Source: Bolinopsis microptera
Lineage: Eukaryota; Ctenophora; Tentaculata; Lobata; Bolinopsidae
Length of the DNA: 64,000 nucleotides
Direction of reading: 5' to 3'
Assembly (NCBI RefSeq): GCF_026151205.1
Contig: NC_087077.1
Coordinates: 15,534,983 to 15,598,982 of the forward strand
Part shown: in pieces, positions 21,478 through 32,042 of the stretch
Numbering within the stretch: position 1 is the stretch's first letter
How the letters are laid out: each line of letters opens with the position of its first letter
Notes under the pieces: generated by a model
Seen by the model: the letters and a program-made list of their open reading frames with translations, nothing else
What the model was told of the DNA's origin: nothing
The model's database searches: none
Made by a program: the position numbers and the translations under genes

Positions 21478-21680
21478 ATGTTTACAAATTGTGGTTCATG
21501 GAAATGGATATTTGTGTTAAAATGTTTTGCACCTTTTAAGAGAGAATTTAGAGAATTTTTCTATTGAGTAATGTATTCTATATTTCTTATGAACCCCTCG
21601 TTTTTTCAAATTTTGTAATGTTTAATTACCCCAATTAGTTAATTATTATTTATTTATGAACGGAAACTTTGCGCCATATG
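21478..21680. repeat. Dispersed repeat, copy 2
   Basis: Related to 5195-5425 in the same orientation (GTTTACAAATTGTGGTTCAT, TTAATTACCCCAATTAGTTA). Confidence 0.75.
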
Positions 21681-22134
21681 AGCGGGGAGGTCAATATTGA
21701 TTGTGTTTCAATTCATACCAACAGCATGAGTTTGTGAGAATGAGCCAGGGAACAGCTTTCTAACTTTAAACCGAACCATTTGCCGTTTAGGCTAACTGAA
21801 GCAGCTTTCCCAGAAAGGAGCTTATTTTAGTTCAAGAATTGGAAACTGTTATGAAAGCTGAGGGAAAATTGTTCAATTATTAATCCAAACGTGTCTAGAA
21901 AATTGTGATTTCTTAACTCGAAGCATTCTCATTGTATGACGACAACGGTAAAAAGAGGGAGTGTCGTGCCACTGCACATCTACTTTAATTTCTAAAATGT
22001 TACGAAACTTTCAGAAAATGTAAGATGTTGCGTGAGAGCACTGAGCAGTTACTTCTGGGCCAACCTGTATGAAGTCGATAAAACAACACTTTTTCACTTC
22101 ACGACAGAGATTAATACAACGAATATTTGGTCTT

Positions 22135-22277
22135 CTAACCGGAATATTTGTCGTCCCGGTCGTCGTCCTCAAGAGCCTCGTTGTCCGGGTCGTCGTCCAG
22201 ATCGTCCCACTGATCATCCCCCCACTCCTCATCCAGGAACTCTCCTTCTTCCTCCCCGTTATCTTTACTCAGATCAA
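22135..22277 (-). CDS. Acidic C-terminal exon of an unidentified gene
   Basis: On the minus strand an acceptor (TTCTCGACAG) at 22278-22279 opens a frame rich in Asp/Glu (GEFLDEEWGDDQWDDLDDD) ending KYSG-stop at 22135. Strong acidic bias and a clean acceptor suggest a real terminal exon. Upstream exons were not located. The + strand ORFs here are antisense shadows. Confidence 0.45.
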
Positions 22278-22389
22278 CTGTCGAGAAGAAGAGTATTATA
22301 AAACGTTATTGGTGTCAGGATTGTGGGATTATAGAGGCATAATTTTATAATTTCACTATGAATAGACAGTAATAATGTAATAATAATGA

Positions 22390-22578
22390 TATATATAGAT
22401 ATCACCGCAGCCTTGAGGGCGGTACTAAATATTGCACGCGCGTGCGCGTGCTATATTTTATATCTCCACGAGGGCGACAGCCCGAGGCGGAGATATTTTC
22501 GTATAGCACGGAGGGCCCAACGGGCCCGAGTGCAATACGATAGTTCCGCCCTCATGGCGAGGAATGATATCGTGTATA
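22390..22578. mobile_element. GC-rich foldback element
   Basis: Outer arms of about 40 bp (22398-22437 and 22530-22571) are imperfect inverted repeats sharing TGAGGGCGG and TATTGCAC. Nested inside are smaller palindromes (CGAGGGCGACAGCCCGAGG, GGGCCCAACGGGCCC). It is non-coding, and its composition is far from its neighbours. Confidence 0.7.
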
Positions 22579-22670
22579 TCCATGAGCGGGCGCTTCTCAA
22601 GTGTAGTTGTAATGCCACTAATTAGATGATCATTTACTAAGTTTTATAAATGTAAATATATCAACAATGC

Positions 22671-22719
22671 AATATCCACAAGTGGGCGTTTATCTGTATC
22701 ACGCCCACTTGTGGATATT
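22671..22719. repeat. Perfect 19-bp-arm hairpin
   Basis: AATATCCACAAGTGGGCGT (22671-22689) and ACGCCCACTTGTGGATATT (22701-22719) are exact complements with an 11-nt loop, followed by a T run. Confidence 0.85.
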
Positions 22720-22916
22720 TTTTTTTTCCAACAATCACAGCAAATTAATGTACAAGATTTCAGAAATTTTACGAGAAAATCATGTTGCTTTTAGTTTAAG
22801 ATGTAGAACAGGCCAAAATTACTGACTATAGAACGAAAAACCGGCCGCTATCAAACAATGTTTCAGCTCATTGTTTCATGTACATATAATTTTATTGTAA
22901 ACGATCAAAATATAGG

Positions 22917-23130
22917 CCCTCTCTCCCTCTCTCCCTCATCTCCTTATCTCCTTCTCACCCTCTCTCACTCTCTAACTCTCTCCCTATCTTCCTTTCTCCT
23001 TCTCCCACTCTCCTTACCTCCCTCTCTCCCTCTATCACTCTCTCTTTATCTCCCTCTCTCCTCATCTCCCTCTCTCCTCCTCTCCCTCTCTTTCTCTCCC
23101 TCTCTACTTCTCTACCTCTCTCCCTCCCTG
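22917..23130. repeat. Polypyrimidine (TCTCCC-like) tract
   Basis: About 210 bp of almost uninterrupted C/T on the + strand. The overlapping ORFs (Leu/Ser-rich or Arg/Glu-rich) are composition artefacts. Confidence 0.9.
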
Positions 23131-23979
23131 GAACCAGAACAAGCACCGCCAGTCGCCACAGAGCAGCTGCTACTACCACGTGAGTTGTCACGTCATTATC
23201 AGTTACCATGGGGTAACCAGGGTTACCCGGGTAACCAGTTACTAGAGTTTCTGTAGCAGCTACTGAGTGACTGGACAATCAAAAGTAGTAACCCAGAGAG
23301 CTCGAGATCACAGTCTGATCATGGACATTGAATATGAAAGTTAAAGATCAAATTTATAACATCAATTTAAATGGCAGTTTCAAAACAAAAACAGGGCAAA
23401 ATATCTTTCGGGAACACAATAGAATAACACGTAAAATGTCGGCCTAAATTTCAAGGTTTATCAACTGAAATAGTGAACTGAAAATGGTAAACACAAAACA
23501 ATTATCGATACTGAAAAATATCACCGGCTTAGACTTAACGTCTCCACGAATTTGGTAACCATAGTAACAGTGTGTCACGTGTTAATTATGAGCCAATCAT
23601 GGCAACCTGCGTGATATAAGGTGAGCTCAGAGTTCAGAGTTGATACATTCTTTACATCCACATATTGCCGTGGGAACTATTAAAGTGTACTGTGTAATGT
23701 GTAAGTGTGGATCAATAACACTGTTCAGTGTTTAGATTTCATATCATCTGCTCACGAGATGTATCATCAGCCCTACCGGACACAAAAATATATCGCTACT
23801 GGACAAATTTCATGCGGGCTATATTGGCTGTATTGTTACTTGTCACGTTAAGTGTCGTCTGCTCGCGTGCTGTATTTTAAGCGGGCTGGACGCGCACTGT
23901 GTCTTGTAACATCGGGCTGCGAGTGCTCAGATGACAAAATATAGCCCGCTGGTGGATATCTTACTATATATAAAGCGAG

Positions 23980-24008
23980 ACGATATATATATATATATAT
24001 ATATATAT
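23980..24008. repeat. (AT)n microsatellite
   Basis: Short run of alternating A/T, directly next to the inverted copy of the dispersed element. Confidence 0.85.
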
Positions 24009-24009
24009 C

Positions 24010-24305
24010 TGTGCCATTTTACTGACACCACGGCATCGACTTTAACGCAACTTTCTGCAAAAACCGTAAAAGATATACAACTGAAACTTTTTTGGCTGGG
24101 TCAAATGCTTTAATATCCTCCAAATCAGCATGAAAAAATAAAAAATTGGCCGAGGAATAATGATTTTAGAGCCGAAAATTTGGACCCCCAAGTGGTGTCA
24201 AAAACGCCAATTAAATAGGTAATAATTATTTCAGTATCTTGAGTCTTGACACCGTTTAGGGCTATATTTCACGGGTTCCTGCTAGTAATAATAAATAGTA
24301 ATGCA
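24010..24305 (-). mobile_element. Inverted, uninterrupted copy of the LINE's target element
   Basis: The reverse complement runs from TTATTATTACTAGCAGGAAC through GGTGTCAAGACTC and TTTTTTCATGCTGATTTGGA to GATGCCGTGGTGTCAGTAAA. It reads straight across the LINE insertion point. Confidence 0.8.
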
Positions 24306-24685
24306 ACGTACCAGCGTTAACGTGCCCGGTATCCAGTGAGTCGAGGTAAGAATAGGGGTGTCATTCAAATAAGATTCTTCGCTCTTTCTTTCTGAGTCTG
24401 ACATAAGTCTGTCTAGCAAAATCTTTTACTTTAAAGCCGTTTGATTATCCAGCATAGTGCGTCACAAGTAATATATATAAGTGCAACAAGAAGAATAATA
24501 TAATTATTTTTTAAAGGAGTTTTTTAACAGTCATTGCCCAAACATCGTTTCAAAAAGTATACAGTAGTGTAAAAAATTGATTTCCAGGTAGAACTAGATG
24601 CACGAAAAAAGCTAAAACTGGTTCTCATATTATGACAGATCAAAATAAAAAAGTACATAATAATTTACACACAACAAATTAAACC

Positions 24686-24967
24686 CTAAAGATCAGTTAT
24701 TGAACTATTGATGTCCCCCTGAGATTTTTGATAACCACTCTCCCTCCACATGACGTATAAAGTTGCTGACACCATTAAAAACACAGATATTATCACGTTG
24801 TTCCGGAAACTAGGATTCTTTGCGCTCACGCTGTGCCAGTAAATATTATATTCATGGGACATCAGCTTGCTTTCCTTCACAACAGCTGGTAGATCAGGGG
24901 AGTCCTTTTTTAAAACTTCAACTGATTTTGGTTGGGACTTTCTCCATTTAGCGAGGCCGTATTTAGA
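24686..24967 (-). CDS. Single-pass membrane protein, last exon
   Basis: The minus-strand frame is open from about 24967 to a stop at 24686. It reads KYGLAKWRKSQPKSVEVL, a charged linker, then HEYNIYWHSVSAKNPSFRNN, a hydrophobic segment VIISVFLMVSATLYVMW, and RESGYQKSQGD near the end. One TM helix with short flanks is a common layout for small mitochondrial or ER proteins; I do not recognise the family. The upstream boundary is unclear, because the sequence beyond about 24970 looks like repeat. Confidence 0.45.
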   Translation of the reverse strand, partial: SKYGLAKWRKSQPKSVEVLKKDSPDLPAVVKESKLMSHEYNIYWHSVSAKNPSFRNNVIISVFLMVSATLYVMWRESGYQKSQGDINSSITDL

Positions 24968-24969
24968 AT

Positions 24970-25660
24970 TTGGCCGCCAAATTTTTTTAAAAGCCTAATT
25001 CAAAATTCTGTACCAAAACTTAAGGTCATGAGACAATTATTCTACGTTAATTCTGAAAATTTCATGAAAAAAATATTGAAACCCTATTGAGTTCTATTGT
25101 TTTGAGCGAAGTCAGTTTTGCAAATATCACGAACTGAGATATGGGCAATTTTGTTCATTTTTTGCGATTATTTGAACACAGAATCCACAGTTAGGTAGAT
25201 ACTGAGCTGATAATCATAGATAATGTGTAGTATAGGCTTACCTTCCATATAAAGTTGGTTTCATTCAAAAATATTGATATTTGAGTTTTGACCAATTTAT
25301 GGGCCAAAATCGATCAAATTTGGTGCGTATGCCCAAATATGGTCATATGGTTTTTGGCTCATAACTCAGTCATGTTTTGTCCAATCTTGATGAAAATTCA
25401 TATACGAGTTCAGGGGACCATTAGCTACAATTAAAGCACCTGAAATCTTGATTTTGGGCATGTCCAGGGCATTTGGCTAAATTGGGCCTAATTTGGACCA
25501 AATATGGGCGTGGCTGCCCCGCGGGCACCGTTTGGCGGTTGGGGTCCGGGACCCCCTCAAAAGTTTGGTCACTGGTCCTAGTTTGTTGGTCAACTGCTAT
25601 CTCGGAACCAAGTTTCACAAAAAAATCAGGGTGAACCCCCCCCCCCCCCCCCCCCTTAAT
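24970..25660. repeat. Probable decayed transposon with poly-C
   Basis: A region with CCAAATTTTTTTAAAAGCC, GGGGTCCGGGACCCCCT and a C-run at 25636-25655. No coherent ORF was found. The sequence character differs from flanking DNA, but ends were not defined. Confidence 0.35.
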
Positions 25661-25849
25661 TGACTTCATCGTTGATAATTGTTCAATTGATGATGGAAAA
25701 CTTAAAAGTTTCCGGTGCTGCGAGGTAGCAACCAGATGACTGAGAAACAAGGGCTCCTCCACAGTCCACATCCTTGTTCGGATCCAAAACGAAAGTACCT
25801 GGTTAGATTGCCTAACAGGCAATTTGGTAATCTAGCTAGGCACACTTAC

Positions 25850-26488
25850 TTACTTTCGATGAGCTTCTACGACTTGCACCAGTTCCTGGTATGACTCCTC
25901 GTCTCTTGTGATGTTCGTGTTGAGGCGGATTGCCAGAGCCAGAGCCTGCTCAGATGAGTCATTTAGAGGTGACAGGTTCTTCAAGGCTGTCTTCACAGTG
26001 TCGTTCTCAGAAGTCATCTGCCAGTCAGGAGAAAGCAAGAAGCCGGTCTGAATGCCAAGAAGATCAAAGAGAAGTCTGGATCTATCTCCAACAAATTCTG
26101 TGTTGACTGACTTTGCAGAGAAGGACGGTAAGGTTGGCTTCCGGATCTCCAGGTCTTCTGAGTCTAGTTCTCCAATCCTGGACGCTAGCATGTTTCTCGT
26201 TTCCATAGGAAGGTCCTCGTTGAAGAGAGAGAAGACTATCGATTCTTCTGTTAGGTACCACGGGTGACGAAGGAACACCGTGGAAGTGGCAATAAATATC
26301 TTCTTGTGGATCGATCTGAACTTGATCTGCCGTTTGTAGAGCAGTAGATCGTTCGAAGCTGCTGTAAAGAGTGAAGGGGCGGCGAACCAAGCCTGGATGT
26401 AGACGAAGATCACAAAGTGGGACATCTTTCCTATCTTCTTCTTGGTCTGCCAGTGAAGCTCTGGGAGTTGGTGCATGAGAAGGACCAT
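25850..26488 (-). CDS. Transposon-associated family protein (HPWYLTEE / NDSSEQALAL), exon
   Basis: A 212-codon frame from ATG 26488. Blocks in order: WFAAPSLFTAASNDLLLYKR, FLRHPWYLTEESIVFSLFNE, FVGDRSRLLFDLLGIQTGFL, LSPLNDSSEQALALAIRLN and ITRDEESYQELVQVVEAHRK. The run ends in a strong donor (GTAAGTAAG), so the apparent stop is probably intronic. Related pieces occur at 33850-34340, 51020-51175 and 54880-55225, all decayed. Proteins with these blocks are, as I recall, repeated in cnidarian and other invertebrate genomes and look transposon-derived. Biochemical role unknown. This is the most intact copy here. Confidence 0.65.
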   Translation of the reverse strand: MVLLMHQLPELHWQTKKKIGKMSHFVIFVYIQAWFAAPSLFTAASNDLLLYKRQIKFRSIHKKIFIATSTVFLRHPWYLTEESIVFSLFNEDLPMETRNMLASRIGELDSEDLEIRKPTLPSFSAKSVNTEFVGDRSRLLFDLLGIQTGFLLSPDWQMTSENDTVKTALKNLSPLNDSSEQALALAIRLNTNITRDEESYQELVQVVEAHRK

Positions 26489-26892
26489 TTTAAGGATATA
26501 AACTTTACATCTGTTCGTATCTGTTCACATCTGTTCACAGGAACTTAAAACTGTTCTAAGAGGCTTATAATATTTCGCATGGAATTAACTATTCTAAGAT
26601 TTCATAAAATTATAATTATTTTATAATTTCTATGTTATTTCACTTTCAGTTAATTATAACTTAAACTGCATCAGTTTATCTTATGAATATGATACTTTTT
26701 ACATCATTTGTAATGTTTTAATATCATTTCAGATTAATTTTTAAAGTGCATAAAGGCTGCTTATTAATTAGGAGTTTTCTAAACTGTTTTTTTAAACAAC
26801 AGTTTCTGACATTGTTGTTTTATTGTGTGACAAGAAATACAAACATGTAAGGTAAATAACTAAATCAAAATATACAATATCATAATTAATAA
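26489..26892. other. AT-rich stretch up to assembly gap
   Basis: No gene or repeat recognised. It begins with a short TCTGTTC-type repetition (26511-26540). Confidence 0.5.
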
Positions 26893-26992
26893 NNNNNNNN
26901 NNNNNNNNNNNNNNNNNNNNNNNNNNNNNNNNNNNNNNNNNNNNNNNNNNNNNNNNNNNNNNNNNNNNNNNNNNNNNNNNNNNNNNNNNNNN
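26893..26992. other. Assembly gap (100 N)
   Basis: Exactly 100 Ns, a scaffolding gap of unknown real length. It lies right at the outer edge of the left arm of the large inverted duplication. Confidence 1.
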
Positions 26993-27129
26993 TCTTAGTG
27001 TTTTAGTTTAGGTATAATTATAAATGTGTTGTAACACTACCTATCCCATTGCTCCTGATAACGACACTGAAATCCGTGAATGCTGTCTGGTTAGAATTCT
27101 AGGGATCGTTATACGAGATGGAGCAATGG

Positions 27130-27365
27130 GCAGATACAAGAAATTAAAAGTTAAACAGGAAGTTGGATGAAGGGCAGAGCGCACTATAAGAGACCTTCGT
27201 GTGGAAATCGAGTTCTACGCGGAACAAGCTGCCAACTACAAAATTAGGATGGACACCAAACCTCCAGCCTATTTCCAGGAAAGTCCTTCCTCCCCGAGCA
27301 CAACCTACAGCTGTCCCCCGCTTCCCCACCACCAGACAACTTTGCGCAAGGTGCGTGAAGAATGA
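27130..27365 (+). pseudogene. Coiled-coil/Pro-rich tail fragment, left-arm copy
   Basis: Related to the frame at 46190-46440 (-), which reads RNLRVEIGFYAEQAANYEIR and then a Pro/Ser tail. Here the frame gives IEFYAEQAANYKIRMDTKPP and then diverges by indel in the tail. An in-frame TGA precedes the coiled segment in both arms. Third relative at 50287-50440. Function unknown. Confidence 0.45.
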
Positions 27366-27411
27366 AAATGGATACTTATTATAGTTAAGGACATTCCGTT
27401 TCAACCTCTTT
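27264..27411 (+). repeat. Direct duplication, copy 1 (copy 2 at 27839-27990)
   Basis: CTATTTCCAGGAAAG to CATTCCGTTTCAACCTCTT recurs nearly unchanged at 27839-27990. The 430 bp between them are absent from the right arm, so this is a left-arm-only insertion or duplication. Confidence 0.85.
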
Positions 27412-27637
27412 CCTGTACATATGGTTTAGCATTCACACTTGCCACCTATACCCCCACTATGTAGTATGTACACATCAATTAGTTCCATATTTTAAATCTA
27501 TTGCTTTAATATTATGTCGGAAAGTTCAATGATTCGGAATTATCTTTTCCGAAACTATTATTCGCCTATTAGGCGACGCCTATTTATTGATATATGAAAG
27601 TGTTTTCTAATATAAATTCAATAATACATTATTTAGG

Positions 27638-27759
27638 AGTGGAAATGAAGCAGGACCAGCCGAATTAGAACTAGAAGTAGAAGATATGGACCAGACAGAT
27701 CGACAGTTCAACTATGAATTCGCTATCGTGGATGAATCGTCCCAGGAGTCATGCTGCGT
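27638..27759 (+). CDS. Orphan acidic exon inside the left-arm insertion
   Basis: Acceptor ATTATTTAG at 27637, open frame reading NEAGPAELELEVEDMDQTDR and FAIVDESSQESCC, donor GTAAG at about 27760. It is acidic with no recognised domain. It has no counterpart in the right arm. Confidence 0.4.
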
Positions 27760-27989
27760 AAGTTTCAGTAGTCTCATCCCTGTCAGCACAATAATAATTG
27801 TAAGCTCGTATTGATAATATCCTAGCTATAATAGATGGTATTTCCAGGAAAGCCCTTGCCCCTTCCTCCCCCAGCACAACCTACAGCTGTCCCCCGCTTC
27901 CCCGCCACCAGACAACTTTGCGCAAGGTGCGTGAAGAATGAAAATGGATACTTATTATAGTTAAGGACATTCCGTTTCAACCTCTTCAC

Positions 27990-28385
27990 CTCTCACCCTC
28001 TCTACAATACAATCAAGGAGGATATGCAGAGTTGACGTTAAGGTAAATTTAACCGTCAACTAATTATTTAGATGTAATGATTCACGATAATGTTTTTAGA
28101 CGTTAACTATTTTATCATATATAATGATTGCATAGCTATTTTACTCTAGATAAAACTATTACATCATTAACCATACAATTCTTCGGGTAGAACATTTCTG
28201 ACCGAAGTCTGCTCTAAAAAAATGTAGAAATTCTCTCTTGATATTACAAAAAGCTGATAAACGCCCGGGAGTATGCATTTGATGTATGAAACACCTGTTT
28301 CAAGTACACTGCCGTGACAAAAGTCAGCTCATGTAACGAGGAGGAGGCAAACCATCTCATCGGGCGTACGGAGTTGGTGAGGATA
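27990..28385 (+). pseudogene. CxxC-family exons, decayed (left arm)
   Basis: Matches the two-exon gene at 49435-49760 (-): HPLYNTIKED near 28000-28040, a GTAAAT donor, then remnants around CFKY.TAVTK and EEEANHLIG at 28290-28380. A frame break follows KED (one-base change giving TGA) and a stop falls in the cysteine region. Confidence 0.5.
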
Positions 28386-28664
28386 GCCCAGTCGAACCTG
28401 AGAACACGTTTGTACTTTAAACAAGATTGGGCCTGCAGCTGACCGTCTAAACCTATCCAACAACGTCACCACATCCTTTATTGCTGCCATTACCAACCAC
28501 GGAGGAGGAGACATCGATGACCTATCCCTTTCAAAGTCATCAGCTAGAAGACACAGACGAGCAGCAAGGACTGAACAGACAGATCATTTAAAATAAATAA
28601 ATGATGCAAAGAATTACGAGGATCTAGTCAAAACCGCTTTTTATTGTGTAGAAGTTCAACAATG

Positions 28665-28722
28665 AAATATATATATATATAGTGACTATATAGTGACTAT
28701 ATATATATATATAGTCACTAAA
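28665..28722. repeat. AT-rich palindrome
   Basis: ATATATATAGTGACTATATA repeats around a centre, potentially cruciform. The right-arm counterpart at 44318-44345 has only one half. Confidence 0.7.
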
Positions 28723-29788
28723 TGTAATTTCCCTTAATTCATTAAATATTTTTATTTAATAATTGTCTAATTATACTTAATTATAATAATTTTTCGTAGA
28801 TGTTAACAATATTGATTTCTCGGGGATACAATGGTCATCTTATCATTAAGGAGCTATAAGTGGCAGAATGCTCTAATTTAAGAGAACTTAATACGCGAAT
28901 AGTATTGAATTTGACTTGATTAAAAAAGGAACGTATATAATATAAATGTATAATTGAGAAGACATCAATTGGGCTGCTGTCATTAAACCATCGATTATAA
29001 AAACGCATCCTTCAGATTCTGAGCAGTTTGGTAAGTACCTTGAGACATGCCCTTGGTGACGTCATATCACTGTCATCAGCAAGCTGTAGAAAGAGCAGTG
29101 GTTCTAATGGCAGAGTCAAAACTGAAATGAAAGCCAATAAAGAAATGAAAGCCTGACACCACATTGTTATCTTTGAGGAGAGGCAACGAAATCCAGGCAA
29201 ACAAAGGAAGTTTCAAAAACTGATGAAGTAATATATAAGAGAACTCTCGTTCTGATCGTCTTTATGAATTTTTGTATTACCAAGACGAGTTCGTTAGTGT
29301 TCTCCTTGGTCATTTCATGTTTAATTCCTGTTTAAAGTTTAACTCGTCATATTTTGTATGATGTTTTATGATATTGAGTTTATTCCCGATAATGTCAAAA
29401 ACTACAATCATGCAATGTATTCGATAGTATATATTTATAATTGAATAGTAATACTAATACAAGTTAAGACGTTAAATATCATTCATCCCAGCAAACTGAC
29501 CGACCAACTGAGATCGGCAACAGATCTCTCAGGACTCAGAGGTTCTAAGATCGGAAACCTTTGACCTAACTACAAGCAGTAAAAAGAGCAAGAAGAGAAG
29601 AAGAAATTGTTGTAAGATTTTATTCTATAATATATAAGCATTGCAATGGATACAGATTTTGGGTAAATACGAAAAGAATATTTACAAATCTGGACTAGTA
29701 TAAATCTTACAAGTATGTTGTCTTTGGCAAAATAACTGCGGTATGGTGCCGAAAAAGCTTCGAAACTAAGTCAGGTAAAGCACAAAAT

Positions 29789-30030
29789 TTTCGTGATATT
29801 CGACAACGATATGGTCGGGCTGGAATTAGCCAGAACGGAAGTTGTGCTAGATAAACCCATTCATCTGAGAGCCACAATTATGAAACTGGCTAAAGTTAAA
29901 ATATATCAGTTTTGGTACGGCGTGTTGACGTGGTCAAAAAGAAATACCTCGACGTGCAGCTGTTCTTCGCCGGTAAATACTTTTACACACTTGTTGACTT
30001 GTTGCTAAAGTTAATTATAACATCAATCAA
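29789..30030 (+). pseudogene. Polinton-type DNA polymerase, palm fragment
   Basis: The frame reads DMVGLELARTEVVLDKPIHL, then KLAKVKIYQFWY, and after a frame change VVKKKYLDVQLFFAG. In protein-primed family-B polymerases of Polinton/Maverick elements a K-x-V-x-LDKPI block is followed by a short helix and a hydrophobic strand just before the catalytic DTDS motif. Here the sequence breaks at that motif (a GTAAAT donor-like sequence follows). Family assignment rests on this block order. A second, shorter copy follows at 30430-30725. It is a fragment and not functional. Confidence 0.55.
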
Positions 30031-30147
30031 GTTTATAGACTTAATAATCAAAATAAACGTTTATTAACGTTTAAGAGTAACACCAAACCCTGTTCCAGTC
30101 TTCAGATACAGATTCGTTCCTCTTCAAGGTAAAGACAGAGAATTTCT

Positions 30148-30432
30148 ATGCGGATCTTGCCTGAACTCATAAATTTTTCAGATGTAGATATTATTTCTAA
30201 TTGTAAAATACGTCCAATTTTGTTTTGTATAAATTCCCCTTCTGAGAAGCTTGCTTGGATTGTTAAATCTATTCTATCTCCTCTGCTTAATCATGTTCCA
30301 TCTCACCTGAGTTATATACACACTCACCTAGAAGAACTTCCAAACATGTCACATCAACAACTCGCAGGTCTCTCATTCTTCACAGCTGACGTCACAGCAC
30401 TATACACAAACATCAACATCAGTGGCTGCATT
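30148..30432 (+). pseudogene. Penelope-like reverse transcriptase fragment
   Basis: The frame contains KIRPILFCINSPSEKLAWIV, SHLSYIHTHLEEL and FFTADVTALYTNI. An R-P-I block, then a D-V-x-x-L-Y-T-N-I motif, is how fingers and motif A look in Penelope-like reverse transcriptases. It is truncated on both sides and runs directly into polymerase-like sequence (FKFWYDELT) at about 30433. A distinct N-terminal fragment of a related type lies at 62220-62760. Confidence 0.5.
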
Positions 30433-30725
30433 CAAGTTTTGGTACGACGAGTTGACGTGTATGGCGGCCGAGATGGCTCACCAAAATTTTCACTGAAAAT
30501 TTTGAATTAAAAAATTAATTATACATTTAATCGCAAAATAAAAACAATTTTGAATTTGATTTGTAAAATTAAATGATTTAAAATTTAAATAAAAAACGAT
30601 TTTCATATTGAAATTGAAAACGATTCTTCAAAAAGAAATACCTCGACGTGCAGCTGTGCTTCGCCGGTAAATACTTTTACACACTTATTGACTTGTTGCT
30701 AATGTTAATTATAACATCAATTAAT
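30430..30725 (+). pseudogene. Second copy of the polymerase fragment, interrupted
   Basis: 30433-30462 and 30623-30725 together repeat 29910-30030. An AT-rich block of about 160 bp (30463-30622) interrupts the copy after GACGTG. No counterpart was found in the right arm. Confidence 0.6.
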
Positions 30726-30880
30726 ATTGGTACGAGAGAGAAAGTGTATTACTTTATAGCAAAACTTCTTATTCTATTGTTATATATGTGTTTCATTTCT
30801 AGTAATAACTTAATAACTAAGTAATATCTTAAAACTTAGAGACGGTAGCATGTTCTTCCGAGTGTAATGCCAGCTGTCAG

Positions 30881-31054
30881 GAGTCCTCTTTAGGATAAAA
30901 GATCTAGTGGACCCTGTATCTGTCAACAAGACCTGCGACCTCCTGGGAAGAACAGAGGATTTAAATCCCGAGTGCATCGCCCAAAGCCCTCTGTTCAAGA
31001 GTATGTGCGAGCTATCAAAGAGCAGCAAGTCATTACTGACTTTCACATCGACAG
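30881..31054 (+). CDS. Orphan internal exon
   Basis: Acceptor GCTGTCAG, open frame of 58 codons (VLFRIKDLVDPVSVNKTCDL, LGRTEDLNPECIAQSPLFKS, MCELSKSSKSLL), then donor at 31055. Splice sites and composition look genuine; the family is not recognised. The ORF on the other strand is a shadow. Confidence 0.45.
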
Positions 31055-31139
31055 GTTGAGTGTTGGCAAGACACCCGCTTAGAGGCGAAGGAATTGCCAT
31101 ACCCAACTCCACGATATCTGTTCTTTTAGTAAACTATAA

Positions 31140-31172
31140 TTGATGTATTCAGTATTCAGTATTCAGTATTCA
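31140..31172. repeat. (ATTCAGT)n microsatellite
   Basis: Four to five units of a 7-bp repeat. Confidence 0.9.
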
Positions 31173-31523
31173 GAACTGCAGCACCTTGATCCCAGACGGT
31201 TAAAGTCCCTCAACAATGTGCAATTACACCCTCAGCTAGTCATCGTGGCTTTTGTAAACTACGTATAATGGAACCTTCCACCGACATTTTTTTTTAATTA
31301 CGGGGCGAATTCGACCTTGTTAAGATGGAGGTTACGAGTATCAATTTAAACAGGGGTATGTTAAGTCCCCGCCTGCAATAAATGCAAAATCAAGGGTAAG
31401 TTAATATGATTTTGATATTATCTTTTCCTTTTATTATGCGGATATAAAATTACTACAGTTAAGTAATAATTATCATAGGGAAGATAGTATTTTTATTTTT
31501 ATTTATTTGATGTTGCATCATGC

Positions 31524-31688
31524 ATGATGATGATATTACCGGAGAGTGAGACATATGAGGACTTTAGTCCCATTTTATGCAGTACTTTCAAGGAACCTGA
31601 ACCAGTTGTGAAAGTTGCTGAGGATCAGGATATGGAAGGCTATGTTGAGTTGGAAAAGCACTTTCACTTCGGATTCAGAGAGGATTGA
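31524..31688 (+). CDS. RING-family acidic tail exon, left-arm copy (intact)
   Basis: The frame from ATG 31524 to TGA 31686 reads ILPESETYEDFSPILCSTFK, EPEPVVKVAEDQD and YVELEKHFHFGFRED. The same layout follows a RING exon at 55376-55625, and a frameshifted copy sits at 41879-42000 in the right arm. It may be the last exon of a RING gene whose other exons are lost or not recognised in this arm. Conservation of this frame suggests past selection. The HFHFGF end is a useful family signature. Confidence 0.5.
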   Translation: MMMILPESETYEDFSPILCSTFKEPEPVVKVAEDQDMEGYVELEKHFHFGFRED

Positions 31689-31839
31689 TAGACTAATCAG
31701 AGATGGAAGCGGATTGGCTGTGATGGATGTAAACAGTGTTTCTGTCAGAATGATCAAGTAAGAATAAAATTTGTTATTTTTTTAGCTCTCTTATTTAGTT
31801 TAGATAATTATTATAATTAGAAGATTGACAGCACTTCTC

Positions 31840-32042
31840 CCTTTAATTTGATTTTGAATGAGATATCTCATCAGATACAACCTCTAGCGGAAAGCAGTTG
31901 GATGGAAATTCCTGCAGCAATAGCTCATAAGACACACTCGCTTCTCAAAATTAGGAATATGTCAGACGACAGATGCCTGGAGTGGAACCTCGTCGCAGCA
32001 TTGGAAGTCATGCTTGGTTTAGGAATCCTAAACCAAGCATGA
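31840..32042 (+). pseudogene. Polinton-type polymerase, N-terminal fragment (left arm)
   Basis: The frame reads EIPAAIAHKTHSLLKIRNMS, DDRCLEWNLVAALEVM, then meets a palindrome. L-x-I-x-N-x-x-D-x-x-C-x-x-W is the block near the N-terminus of Polinton polymerases and related proteins. The right-arm copy continues (41700-41361). A 50-bp piece of the same sequence is repeated at 32920-32972. Confidence 0.55.

Noticed and set aside
22858-23278. Leu/Ser-rich and Arg/Glu-rich ORFs
   Set aside because: Composition artefact of the polypyrimidine tract.
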